Shown: positions 48,858 through 56,944 of the stretch, one piece after another
Layout of the letters: each line of letters opens with the position of its first letter
Numbering within the stretch: the stretch's first letter is position 1
Origin: Fontisphaera persica
GTDB taxonomy: Bacteria; Verrucomicrobiota; Verrucomicrobiia; Limisphaerales; Fontisphaeraceae
Assembly: GCF_024832785.1 (NCBI RefSeq)
Contig: NZ_CP116615.1
Location: forward strand, 1 to 64,000
DNA: 64,000 bases
Direction: 5' to 3'
Translations under genes and position numbers: made by a program
Notes under the pieces: model-generated
Seen by the model: only the letters and a program-made list of their open reading frames with translations
The model's database searches: none
Told to the model about the DNA's origin: nothing

Positions 48858-48888
48858 AAAAACCCGCGTCTCCGTGACGCGGGTTTTT
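48858..48888 (+). terminator. intrinsic terminator after rplQ
   Basis: Stem AACCCGCGTC/GACGCGGGTT (48861-48870 with 48876-48885) around TCCGT, flanked by A's upstream and TTTTT downstream. It marks the end of the ribosomal supercluster. The A/T flanks make it usable on both strands. Confidence 0.88.
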
Positions 48889-48924
48889 CCTTTATGGGGC
48901 GGCCCTTGTCACCACACTTTTCTT

Positions 48925-48953
48925 TTGTCCCGCCGCGCGCCAGCGATTATCCT
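48925..48953 (+). promoter_or_regulatory. promoter of asnS, probably leaderless
   Basis: TTGTCC (48925-48930), 17-bp spacer, TATCCT (48948-48953); only 7 nt separate the -10 box from the asnS ATG at 48961. Transcription would begin at or next to the start codon. Confidence 0.55.
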
Positions 48954-48960
48954 CCCGCGC

Positions 48961-50322
48961 ATGCATCAATTGATTAAACACTTGTTGCACGCGCAGGCGC
49001 CCCAGGAAAAGGTAATCGTCCAGGGCTGGGTGCGCACCCGCCGTGACGCCAAAGGTTTTTCCTTTTTTGAAATCAATGATGGCTCCTGCCTGGCCAACCT
49101 GCAGGTGGTGGTCAACGAAGGCACGCCGGCCAACGCAGAAATCACCCACATCCTTACCGGCGCGTCCGTCATCATCGAAGGCGCGCTGGTAGCCTCGCCC
49201 GCTGCCGGGCAGAAATGGGAAGTGCACGCCAGCCGGGTGGAGCTGGTGGGGCCGGCAGATGCCTCTTATCCGCTCCAGAAAAAGGGGCACACGCTGGAGT
49301 TTCTGCGCACCATTGCACATTTGCGCCCGCGCTCCAATCTCTTTGGGGCCGTTTTCCGGACGCGCAGCCGGCTGGCGCATGCCGTGCACCAGTTTTTCCA
49401 GGAGCGCGACTTTGTGTACGTGCACACGCCCATCATCACCACCAGTGATTGCGAAGGGGCGGGGGAGATGTTCCGCGTGACCACCCTCAAGGGCGAGCCG
49501 GGCGAAAAACCGGAGGACGATTTCTTTGGCAAGCCGGCCTACTTGACCGTAAGCGGCCAGCTTGAAGGCGAGGCGCTGGCGTGCGCGCTCTCGCGCATCT
49601 ACACCTTTGGCCCCACCTTCCGCGCTGAGAACTCCAACACCGCCCGGCATGCGGCGGAGTTTTGGATGATTGAGCCGGAGATGGCCTTTTGTGACCTGGC
49701 GGCCGACATGGACCTGGCCGAGGAGTTCATCAAGGCCATGGCGCGCCACATGCTGGACCATTGCGCCGAGGACCTCGCCTTCTTCAATAAATTCGTGGAC
49801 AAGGAAGTCGCTGCCCGCCTGCAATTTGTCGTCGAGCGTCCTTTCCAGCGCATTCCCTACAGCGAGGCCATCCAGATTCTACAAGCTTCGGGCAAGGCGT
49901 TTGAATTTCCCGTGCGCTACGGGGTCAACCTGCAATCCGAGCACGAGCGCTATCTCACGGAGGAGCATTTCAAGTGTCCCGTGACGGTGTTTAATTACCC
50001 GCGCGAAATCAAACCCTTCTACATGCGGGTGAACGATGACGGCCAGACCGTCACGGCCATGGACGTGCTGGTGCCCGGCATTGGCGAGGTCATTGGCGGC
50101 GCCCAACGTGAAGAACGCCCCGACCGCCTGCAGGAGCAGATGGCTTTCCACAAGCTGAACCCAGCGGATTACTGGTGGTACGCCGATTTGCGCAAGTACG
50201 GCACCGTGCCGCATGCCGGCTTCGGCCTCGGCTTTGAGCGCCTCCTCATGTTCCTCACCGGCGTGAGCAACATCCGGGACGTCATCCCCTTTGCCCGCAC
50301 GCCTAAAAATGCGGACTTTTGA
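48961..50322 (+). CDS. asnS: asparaginyl-tRNA synthetase
   Basis: A 453-residue class IIb synthetase that charges tRNA-Asn. The N-terminal OB fold is [20 protein letters not shown]; motif 2 is [20 protein letters not shown], where the small-residue context is typical of AsnRS rather than AspRS; motif 3 is [20 protein letters not shown]. The end [10 protein letters not shown] is like AsnRS. The frame is open further upstream, through the terminator region, but the ATG at 48961 fits the family start and the promoter just before it. Confidence 0.97.
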   Translation: MHQLIKHLLHAQAPQEKVIVQGWVRTRRDAKGFSFFEINDGSCLANLQVVVNEGTPANAEITHILTGASVIIEGALVASPAAGQKWEVHASRVELVGPADASYPLQKKGHTLEFLRTIAHLRPRSNLFGAVFRTRSRLAHAVHQFFQERDFVYVHTPIITTSDCEGAGEMFRVTTLKGEPGEKPEDDFFGKPAYLTVSGQLEGEALACALSRIYTFGPTFRAENSNTARHAAEFWMIEPEMAFCDLAADMDLAEEFIKAMARHMLDHCAEDLAFFNKFVDKEVAARLQFVVERPFQRIPYSEAIQILQASGKAFEFPVRYGVNLQSEHERYLTEEHFKCPVTVFNYPREIKPFYMRVNDDGQTVTAMDVLVPGIGEVIGGAQREERPDRLQEQMAFHKLNPADYWWYADLRKYGTVPHAGFGLGFERLLMFLTGVSNIRDVIPFARTPKNADF

Positions 50323-50641
50323 GCGGCCATGGCTTTTTAGTGGCCGGGCGGCGGAGGGCGGGGCAGGGGGAGGTTGGGGCCAAGGCTTGGGCGCCATTCG
50401 CGCAGTGGCTCCGCCCTGAAATTCCTGAAAAATAATTGTTGCATGCGGAGGAAAATGGGTTAATTTTCCCTCGTCACAGGCGCAGCCGCGTCGGCACAGC
50501 AATCAGGTTAAGTGGTTTAAGTGTTCATTGGAGTGCGGCGGCTTTCCCGAAGGTTCAACGTTCAAAACGTTTCGGGGTTGGTTTCTGGAAGTTCCATGGC
50601 CTGGTGACACAACACAAAGTTAGTTAGATAGTTACATCCTT
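50323..50641. other. intergenic region asnS-rho
   Basis: No gene was seen in this 319-bp stretch. A small inverted repeat (GGCCA...TGGCC) follows asnS without a T-run. A promoter lies at 50439-50466, leaving about 170 nt of 5' leader before rho. rho leaders are often regulatory in other bacteria, but no conserved structure could be recognised by eye. Confidence 0.6.
50439..50466 (+). promoter_or_regulatory. sigma70-type promoter for rho
   Basis: TTGCAT (50439-50444), 16-bp spacer, TAATTT (50461-50466), with TTG immediately upstream giving TTGTTGCA as in the rpsL promoter. Confidence 0.6.
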
Positions 50642-51778
50642 ATGGGTTCACATGCCAATTCGGCCCATTATCCCGATTACGGCTCGGGATATCTGGAAAT
50701 CTCGGAAAAGGGGTTCGGCTTTCTGCGGTCCCCGGACAATTTTTTTGCGCCCAAGCCCACTGATATTTTTGTCACACCGGACACCATCAAACGCAGTTTC
50801 TTGCGGGAAGGGGCGCTGGTGGAAGGCACCCTGCAGCCGCCCCATCGCGGCACCAGCCCGCAGTTGCGGGCGGTGGAAAAAGTTAATGGGATGCCCTTTC
50901 AAGAATACGTCAAGACCCTGCGCTTCGAGAATTTGACCACCATTGACCCGGTGGAAAAGTTCAAGCTGGAGACGACGCCCGACCTGATTGAGACGCGCAT
51001 CATTGATCTGGTGACCCCCATTGGCAAGGGCACGCGCGGTTTGATTGTGGCGCCTCCGCGCACCGGCAAGACCACCATCCTCAAGCAAATCGCCAACGCC
51101 ATCACCGCCAACCATCCCGAGGTGCACGTGCTGGTGCTGCTCATTGACGAGCGTCCGGAGGAAGTCACCGACTTCCAGCGCTCGGTCAAGGCCGAGGTGG
51201 TGGCCTCCTCGAATGACCAGGACCTCGAAACCCACGTGCGCCTGTCGCGCTTCATGATTGAACGCTGCCGTCGCATGGTCGAGGCCAAGAAGGATGTGTT
51301 TGTGCTGCTTGACTCCATCACGCGCGTGGCCCGCGCCTACAACAGCGTGCATGGCGGCTCCGGCCGCACCATGACCGGCGGCGTGGATGCCCGCGCCCTG
51401 GAAATTCCGCGCAAAATGTTCGCCGCGGCCCGCAAGATTGAAGAGGGTGGCTCCCTGACCATCATCGCGACCGCCCTGGTGGAAACCGGCAGCCGCATGG
51501 ACGAATTGATTTTCCAGGAGTTCAAGGGCACCGGCAACATGGAGCTGGTGCTGGATCGCAAGCTCAGTGACCGCCGCCTGTTCCCGGCGATTGACATTCC
51601 CCGCAGCGGCACGCGCAAGGAAGAAAAGCTCTTCCCCAAAAACCAGATTGAATCCGTGCGCAAATTGCGGCGCATGATGGTGGACCTCAACCCCGTGGAG
51701 GCCATGGAAACCCTCATTGCCGCCTGCAAAAAGCACAAGACCAACGACGAGCTGCTGGCCAAGCTGGACCGCGGTTGA
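50642..51778 (+). CDS. rho: transcription termination factor Rho (short form)
   Basis: A 378-residue hexameric RNA helicase. It begins directly at the RNA-binding cold-shock-like domain (GYLEISEKGFGFLRSPDNFF) and lacks the roughly 45-residue N-terminal helical domain of E. coli Rho. Walker A is APPRTGKTTILK, Walker B VLLIDERPEEV, then the Q-loop and R-loop regions SNDQDLETHVRLSR and RTMTGGVDARALE. ATG at 50642. Its stop overlaps a possible TTG start of the WYL regulator. Confidence 0.96.
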   Translation: MGSHANSAHYPDYGSGYLEISEKGFGFLRSPDNFFAPKPTDIFVTPDTIKRSFLREGALVEGTLQPPHRGTSPQLRAVEKVNGMPFQEYVKTLRFENLTTIDPVEKFKLETTPDLIETRIIDLVTPIGKGTRGLIVAPPRTGKTTILKQIANAITANHPEVHVLVLLIDERPEEVTDFQRSVKAEVVASSNDQDLETHVRLSRFMIERCRRMVEAKKDVFVLLDSITRVARAYNSVHGGSGRTMTGGVDARALEIPRKMFAAARKIEEGGSLTIIATALVETGSRMDELIFQEFKGTGNMELVLDRKLSDRRLFPAIDIPRSGTRKEEKLFPKNQIESVRKLRRMMVDLNPVEAMETLIAACKKHKTNDELLAKLDRG

Positions 51779-51807
51779 CCGCTCCGGCCCGCCGCCGTGC
51801 CCGGCTC

Positions 51808-52854
51808 ATGGGCAAGCGCGCCCCCAAAACGACACCCCGGACGGTGCAACACACGCGCCCGCCCTTGGATCGTGTGCGGCGCATCCATCACGAAATCGCC
51901 CGGGGCCGCTATCCCAACGCGCGCCAGTTGGCACAGGAACTGGAGGTCAATCCCAAAACCATTTATCGCGACCTCGAGTTCATGCGCGACCGCCTGGAGC
52001 TGCCGCTGGAATTTGACCCACGGCGCAACGGTTATTACTACACTGCCCCTGTCACCGACCTGCCCGCCGTGAGCATCAGCGAAGGGGAGCTTTTTGCCCT
52101 GGTGCTGGCGGAAAAGGCCCTCGGTCAATATCGCGGCACGCCGTTTGAAAAGCCCCTGCTGGCCGCCATTGAAAAAATTGCAGCCGGCCTTCCGGAGACC
52201 ATCAGCGTAGCCCTGCAAGACCTCCAGCAAAGCATCTCCTTCCGCACCCGCGTGGAGCCGCTGCTGGATTTGGAGGTGTTTCACACCCTGGCGGAGGCGG
52301 TGAGCCATCGGCGGCAGTTGCGCCTGCAATATCGCAAGCCCGGCGGCGGGCCGGTGGAAGAGCGCACGGTGGACCCCTACCACCTGGCCAACATCAACGG
52401 GGAATGGTACCTCTTCGCCTACGACCATCTGCGCCAGGCCACCCGGACGTTTGTGCCCATGCGCATCCAATCCGCCGTCCCCACCGGCAAAACCTTCAAC
52501 CGCCCCAAAAAGTTTTCGCTGGAGAACTGGCTGCGCGGCAGTTTTGGCGTGGTGCAGGGGACTGGGGATTACCAGGTGGTGCTGCGTTTTCCCGCCGCTG
52601 CTGCGGACTATTTGCGCGAGAAAAAGTGGCATGAGAGCCAGCAACTGCGGGATTTGCCGGATGGGGGCGTGGAAGTGAGTTTTCGCCTGTCCGGCCTCAC
52701 CGAAGTACAGCGGTGGGTCTTGAGCTGGGGCGGCCATTGTCAGGTGATTGCGCCGCCGGAACTCGCTGCCGCCGTCCGCCAGTCTGCAAAACTCATCCTG
52801 AAACAGCACGCATTTCAGGGCGATTCAAGCCAGCAGCCCGATGGCGGAGCGTAA
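51808..52854 (+). CDS. WYL-domain HTH transcriptional regulator
   Basis: A 348-residue regulator. The N-terminal HTH (about 20-65) has RYPNARQLAQELEVNPKTIY and RDLEFMRDRLELPL. The WYL domain (about 180-260) has NGEWYLFAYDHLRQATRTFV with the W-Y-L core and the later F-x-P-M-R-I. The C-terminal WCX-like extension ends in ILKQHAF. WYL proteins respond to nucleic acid or nucleotide ligands; the target here is unknown. A TTG start at 51775 would overlap the rho stop, but the ATG at 51808 is preferred. The four-helix-bundle gene follows after 4 bp. Confidence 0.85.
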   Translation: MGKRAPKTTPRTVQHTRPPLDRVRRIHHEIARGRYPNARQLAQELEVNPKTIYRDLEFMRDRLELPLEFDPRRNGYYYTAPVTDLPAVSISEGELFALVLAEKALGQYRGTPFEKPLLAAIEKIAAGLPETISVALQDLQQSISFRTRVEPLLDLEVFHTLAEAVSHRRQLRLQYRKPGGGPVEERTVDPYHLANINGEWYLFAYDHLRQATRTFVPMRIQSAVPTGKTFNRPKKFSLENWLRGSFGVVQGTGDYQVVLRFPAAAADYLREKKWHESQQLRDLPDGGVEVSFRLSGLTEVQRWVLSWGGHCQVIAPPELAAAVRQSAKLILKQHAFQGDSSQQPDGGA

Positions 52855-52858
52855 GACC

Positions 52859-53506
52859 ATGGACAACCTGATCCCCAAGCATGGTGGCTTTCGGAATTTA
52901 AGGAGCTTTCAGGTTGCCCAGCTCTTGTACGACGTAACGGTACGCTTTTGCGGGCGTTTCATTGATAAAAGTAGTAGAACCCATGACCAGATGGTGCAGG
53001 CAGCACGGTCAGGCGTTCAAAACATTGCCGAAGGCAGCGTAGCCAGCGCCACCTCCCGAAAAATGGAACTGAAGCTAACCAATGTTGCGCGCGCCAGTAT
53101 CGAGGAGTTGCGCCTGGACTATGAAGATTTTTTGCGTCAACGAGGATGGACGCTCTGGGCGCAGGATGATCCTCGCCGACTGGCGCTGATTAAGCGCCGG
53201 TGTAAAACAGCCGATGAAGTAGCGCAATGGGTAAAGCAAATAGCACAGACCGAATGGAAAAATGGACAAGATGGACGGCATGGAAAGTCCATCGTGTCCA
53301 TAGAGTCCATTCAGGAGCTTTATGCTCAAACTGCAGCCAACGCGGCCCATGTCCTATGTGGCGTGGCCATGGCGCTTTTGGGGCGCCAAATTCAAGCTCA
53401 AGCAAGAGCTTTTGAACAAGAAGGTGGTCTTACCGAACGCCTCTTCAAAGTACGACAGTCCGCAAGGAAAAAGAAATCAGTGGATTCTTCTTCCCATGAG
53501 AGTTGA
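52859..53506 (+). CDS. four-helix-bundle (S23-like) protein carrying a palindromic insertion
   Basis: A 215-residue protein of the four-helix bundle suffix/S23 group. It has FRNLRSFQVAQLLYDVTVRF, the conserved HDQMVQAARSGVQNIAEGSV, and ARASIEELRLDYEDFLRQRG, then a helical C-terminus. S23-like proteins were first noticed in 23S rRNA intervening sequences; their function is unknown. Between the conserved helices a segment (NGQDGRHGKSIVSIESI) is encoded by a palindromic array of 9-nt units. ATG at 52859 follows the WYL stop by 4 bp; an earlier ATG at 52841 overlaps it. Its 3' end overlaps the next start by 11 nt. Confidence 0.78.
   Translation: MDNLIPKHGGFRNLRSFQVAQLLYDVTVRFCGRFIDKSSRTHDQMVQAARSGVQNIAEGSVASATSRKMELKLTNVARASIEELRLDYEDFLRQRGWTLWAQDDPRRLALIKRRCKTADEVAQWVKQIAQTEWKNGQDGRHGKSIVSIESIQELYAQTAANAAHVLCGVAMALLGRQIQAQARAFEQEGGLTERLFKVRQSARKKKSVDSSSHES
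53252..53312 (+). repeat. palindromic 9-nt repeat array inside a coding region
   Basis: The left arm has three ATGGA(C) units spaced 9 nt apart (53262, 53271, 53280). The right arm has three GTCCAT units spaced 9 nt apart (53287, 53296, 53305). The outer ends GAATGGA (53252-53258) and TCCATTC (53306-53312) also pair. The DNA or RNA can form a long imperfect hairpin. Because the period is a multiple of three, the array stays in frame. Confidence 0.85.
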
Positions 53507-54860
53507 CCTGTCTGCCATCTCCACTCCCTCCTCCCGCCGCCTTTTCCTGCGCCGCGTGGCTCTCGCTGGCGGTGCCCTTGCTTTCCCGGACGTCATCCCC
53601 GCTGCGGCGCTGGGCGCGGACGCCCAAGTTGCCCCTTCCAACCGCGTTGCCATGGGGTTCATCGGCATGGGACGTCAGGCCCTATATGCCAACCTTCCCT
53701 GGCACTTGAGCTCCCGCGAAACCCAGGTGGTGGCGGTGTGCGACGTGGACGCCTGGCGGCTGGAGCAAGCCCGCCAGAAGGTGGAGGCAGCCTACGCCGC
53801 CCAGCGTGCTTCCGGCCAGTTTCGCGGTTGTGCCGCCTACCGCGATTTCCGCGAGGTGCTTGCCCGCAAAGATGTGGATGCCGTGATGATTTCCACCCCC
53901 GACCACTGGCATGCTTATATGGCGGTGGCCGCCGCGCGCGCCGGCAAGGATATTGCCTTGGAAAAACCTATTTCCCTCTCCGTGGCTGAAGGGCGCGCCA
54001 TTGTCAATGCCGTCCGCCAGCATCAGCGGGTTTTTCGCACGGATACCGAAGTGCGCAGCGAGTTGAAATTTCTCCAGCTCGTGCAGGTGGTTCGCAACGG
54101 CCTGCTGGGCAAGGTGCAACGCGTCCTGGCTGGCGTGCCCAAAGACCTCGCCCCGCTGGCCCAGCGGCCGCCGGCGATGCCTGTGCCGCCAGACCTCGAT
54201 TATGACTTGTGGCAAGGCCCCGCCCCGGCACGGCCTTATACCGAGCAGCGGGTGCATCCCGTCCGTGATGCCTCCAAGCGCCCGGGCTGGATGATGATTC
54301 GCGATTATTCGCAGGGCATGATTGCCAACTGGGGCGCGCACATTCTCGACATTGTGCAATGGGCGTTGAACACCGAGCGCACCGGACCGGTGGAAGTCGA
54401 GGGCACGGGGGTGTTTCCTCAGGACAATCTTTGGGATGTCTTGCAGGATTTTCAGGTGCGCTACCGTTATGCCAGCGGGGTGGAAGTCTTCTACTCCAAT
54501 GCCGGCCGGCCATTTGTCCGCGTGGAGGGCGCCGAAGGCTGGATTGAACACACCTGGTTCAAGGCGGAGGGTTTCATCGCCTCCAACGAGGCCTGGCTCT
54601 CCTGGAAACCCGGCCCCAACGATATTTCCTTCCCGCTGTTGACGGAAAAGCAGGACTTTGTGAACTGCGTCAAGTCACGCCGGGAAACCATGATTCCGGC
54701 TGAAGTGGGACATCGCACCACCACCCTCTGCCAGATTGGGCACATTGCCATCGAGGTGGGCGGCAAACTGCAATGGGACCCCGAGGCCGAACGCTTCCGC
54801 AACAGCGAGGCCGCCAACCGCCTGCTCACCCGCCCCAGCCGTGCGCCGTGGCAGGTGTGA
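53496..54860 (+). CDS. Tat-exported Gfo/Idh/MocA family oxidoreductase
   Basis: A 454-residue protein. The N-terminal twin-arginine signal SSRRLFLRRVALAGGALAF indicates export of a folded, probably NAD(P)-bound enzyme. The Rossmann domain has NRVAMGFIGMGRQALYANLP and VVAVCDVD; the catalytic region has STPDHWHAYM and DIALEKPISLSVAEG (EKP motif). The C-terminal domain has GWMMIRDYSQGMIANWGAHI. Such exported paralogues act on sugars or cyclitols, substrate unknown. The ATG at 53496 overlaps the previous gene by 11 nt in another frame. It converges with the propeller pair. Confidence 0.88.
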   Translation: MRVDLSAISTPSSRRLFLRRVALAGGALAFPDVIPAAALGADAQVAPSNRVAMGFIGMGRQALYANLPWHLSSRETQVVAVCDVDAWRLEQARQKVEAAYAAQRASGQFRGCAAYRDFREVLARKDVDAVMISTPDHWHAYMAVAAARAGKDIALEKPISLSVAEGRAIVNAVRQHQRVFRTDTEVRSELKFLQLVQVVRNGLLGKVQRVLAGVPKDLAPLAQRPPAMPVPPDLDYDLWQGPAPARPYTEQRVHPVRDASKRPGWMMIRDYSQGMIANWGAHILDIVQWALNTERTGPVEVEGTGVFPQDNLWDVLQDFQVRYRYASGVEVFYSNAGRPFVRVEGAEGWIEHTWFKAEGFIASNEAWLSWKPGPNDISFPLLTEKQDFVNCVKSRRETMIPAEVGHRTTTLCQIGHIAIEVGGKLQWDPEAERFRNSEAANRLLTRPSRAPWQV

Positions 54861-54893
54861 GGAAGCCTGCTTGCCTGACCCTCTGGGGCAGGG

Positions 54894-56918
54894 CTACTTT
54901 GCCAAATTGTAACACCGCAGGACTTGGCGGCCGCGCACGTAAAGTTTGCCCTGTGCCACGGCGGGAAAAGCATACAATTCCTCGTCTTCTTCAAACAATC
55001 GTTGGTGTGCAAGCGGCCGAAAATCCGGTGCAGTCGCGTCCAACAGCAGCAAATCTCCGCGAAATCCCAGAGCCAAAATGCGCTGGCCATCTGAGATGAA
55101 GGAGACATGCTCGGCCCAGGCGTCCTCCTCGTTTTTCCAGAGGGTAACCCACTGCTTCAGGTCCGCCCGCCAGTCTAGACAATGCAAACCGTCGCAGGCG
55201 CCGAGCACGCGCTGGCCCACCACGATGGGGGTGGCCGTCACGGGATGGAGAGGCTGGTACTTGGCGGTGGGTTGCGGGTTGAGACGCCCCCGCCCGTCAA
55301 ACCGATGCCAGCGGGCGCCGTTGTTCTCGGTGGCCAGCAGCAGGCCATCCCCGAGGGCCATGGGCGTGGGCACGTTGAAGTCGCCTTCCACCGGCGGGGT
55401 CAGTTTCCACAAGGGCAGCCCCGTTTGCGTGTCCCATGCACTCAGGCTGTTTTCGTCGTAGGCCACCACCTGGCTGCGGCCTTGCCACTCGCCCGCCATC
55501 AGCGCCGCGTAAGCAGGTGCGCCGCTGCCCGGCCCGGCACACAGAATTTTGCCGGTGGCCGGGTCCAGCCCGGCGACAAAACGTTTCGTGCCGCCCGGCA
55601 ACACCCAGAGCCGGTTTTCATAAAGCAGGGGGGAATTGGCATAGCCCCACTTGGGCCTGCAACCTTGGAAGTCTTTGACCAGATGCCGTTTCCAAAGCAC
55701 TTTGCCGGAGGCCAGCTCCACCGCCAGCAGGTCTCCATAAGCGCCCAGCAAATACGCTCGTCCTTGCGCCAGCAAGGGGGTGGCGCGGGGGGAATTCCCG
55801 TAATCCAGCCGCAGTCCGCGGGTGCGTTGCATGATGGCCCAGACAGCCTCCCCGGAGTCGGCGCGATAACAGCGCCACACGTCGGCTTGGTCCAGCGGGT
55901 CACGGTCCCCCAGCACCACATACCCTTGGGCCACCGCGATGCCGCCCAGGCCGGCGTGATTGAGTTTGCGTTCCCAGAGCATGGGCAACGGTTGCGGCAA
56001 AGCCGCCGGCAATTCAGCCGTCAAGCCGCGCCGTTGCGCCCCGCCCCAGCCCGGCCATTCCTGCAAGGCTTTGGCGGGGTCCTCATACGGTATAAAACCA
56101 TCGCGCGATTCCAGCCGCTTGCACAACGCCCGGTTTTTCCCCACGGCCCATAACGCCGCTTCCATGGCCTCTGCCAGCGGCGGCTCCAAGTCGCGGTACC
56201 GGAAGACGGTAATAAACGGGACTGGCGCGGTGCGCCCAACCAGGCGGAGCGAGCGGCGGGGGATGTTGCCGCAGCCCTCCAACAAAGGCAGGGCGTAGCT
56301 GGACACCACCCCCACCGGCGAGGGCCGTCCCGCTAAGTCCAGCAGCTCCTGCGCCGTAGTGGTGCAACTGGGCGAAATCTTGGTAACCGTGCCCGGCGTG
56401 ATCCCGGCTCCCCGCAGCGCAGCCATGGCTGCGCCGTGCTTTTCCACTTCCTCCATCGGCCCCAGCCACAAGTCCCGGCCCTCCAAATCTGCAAGGTCTT
56501 GCGCTGGGTCAGCCGCAGGCACCACAAACAAGCCGGTCAAGGTGGTTTTGCCCTGCAAATCCGTTAAGCGGGCCACCGGCTGGATGGGCCATTTCCAGGA
56601 CTCGGCCAGGGGCGGAATGAGCGATTCTTTGCCAATAATCAAGTCTGGCCCCCGAGGCAAGACCGCCCTCAGGGCTTCATGGGGAGTGATGGCATATTTC
56701 ACCTCGACCGGCATTTTCAGGGTCTTGGAGAAATGATGCCCCAAGGCGTCATAGTCCCGCTGGCCGGTGCCCGCCACACAGGCGCAGCACAATGCTTTGG
56801 CCAGGGGGTCCATCACCAGAATCGTCAGCCGGGATGGTGGATAAGCTGGTGTGGCGGCTTGCAGCCAGCCGCACAGTCCGAGCGTGCTGACCAGCCCAAA
56901 ATATTGCCATCGCCTCAT
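54894..56918 (-). CDS. exported PhnD-like/PQQ-propeller fusion protein
   Basis: A 674-residue protein. Signal peptide about 1-21. The N-terminal domain (about 28-280) resembles periplasmic phosphonate-binding PhnD/SsuA proteins, with GPDLIIGKESLIPP and GLFVVPAADPAQDLADLEGR and the late VGVVSSYALPLLEGCG. It carries an unusual Cys cluster ALCCACVAGTGQRDYDAL (Cys44, 45, 47) near the start. The C-terminal half is a PQQ-type propeller (GEAVWAIM, GKVLWKRHL, GLPLWKLTP, QWVTLWKN). It lies 26 bp after the NHL-like gene with an AGGGAGAG SD, so they are one operon. A fusion of a ligand-binding domain with a propeller suggests a sensor or redox scaffold; function unknown. Confidence 0.72.
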   Translation of the reverse strand: MRRWQYFGLVSTLGLCGWLQAATPAYPPSRLTILVMDPLAKALCCACVAGTGQRDYDALGHHFSKTLKMPVEVKYAITPHEALRAVLPRGPDLIIGKESLIPPLAESWKWPIQPVARLTDLQGKTTLTGLFVVPAADPAQDLADLEGRDLWLGPMEEVEKHGAAMAALRGAGITPGTVTKISPSCTTTAQELLDLAGRPSPVGVVSSYALPLLEGCGNIPRRSLRLVGRTAPVPFITVFRYRDLEPPLAEAMEAALWAVGKNRALCKRLESRDGFIPYEDPAKALQEWPGWGGAQRRGLTAELPAALPQPLPMLWERKLNHAGLGGIAVAQGYVVLGDRDPLDQADVWRCYRADSGEAVWAIMQRTRGLRLDYGNSPRATPLLAQGRAYLLGAYGDLLAVELASGKVLWKRHLVKDFQGCRPKWGYANSPLLYENRLWVLPGGTKRFVAGLDPATGKILCAGPGSGAPAYAALMAGEWQGRSQVVAYDENSLSAWDTQTGLPLWKLTPPVEGDFNVPTPMALGDGLLLATENNGARWHRFDGRGRLNPQPTAKYQPLHPVTATPIVVGQRVLGACDGLHCLDWRADLKQWVTLWKNEEDAWAEHVSFISDGQRILALGFRGDLLLLDATAPDFRPLAHQRLFEEDEELYAFPAVAQGKLYVRGRQVLRCYNLAK

Positions 56919-56944
56919 ATTGGCTCTCCCTGAGTGATGGCCAA

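Noticed and set aside
53252-53312. Palindromic array as a CRISPR or tandem-repeat array
   Set aside because: Units are 9 nt with 3-nt spacers, inverted about a centre and within a coding frame; there are no spacers of CRISPR size and no cas genes.
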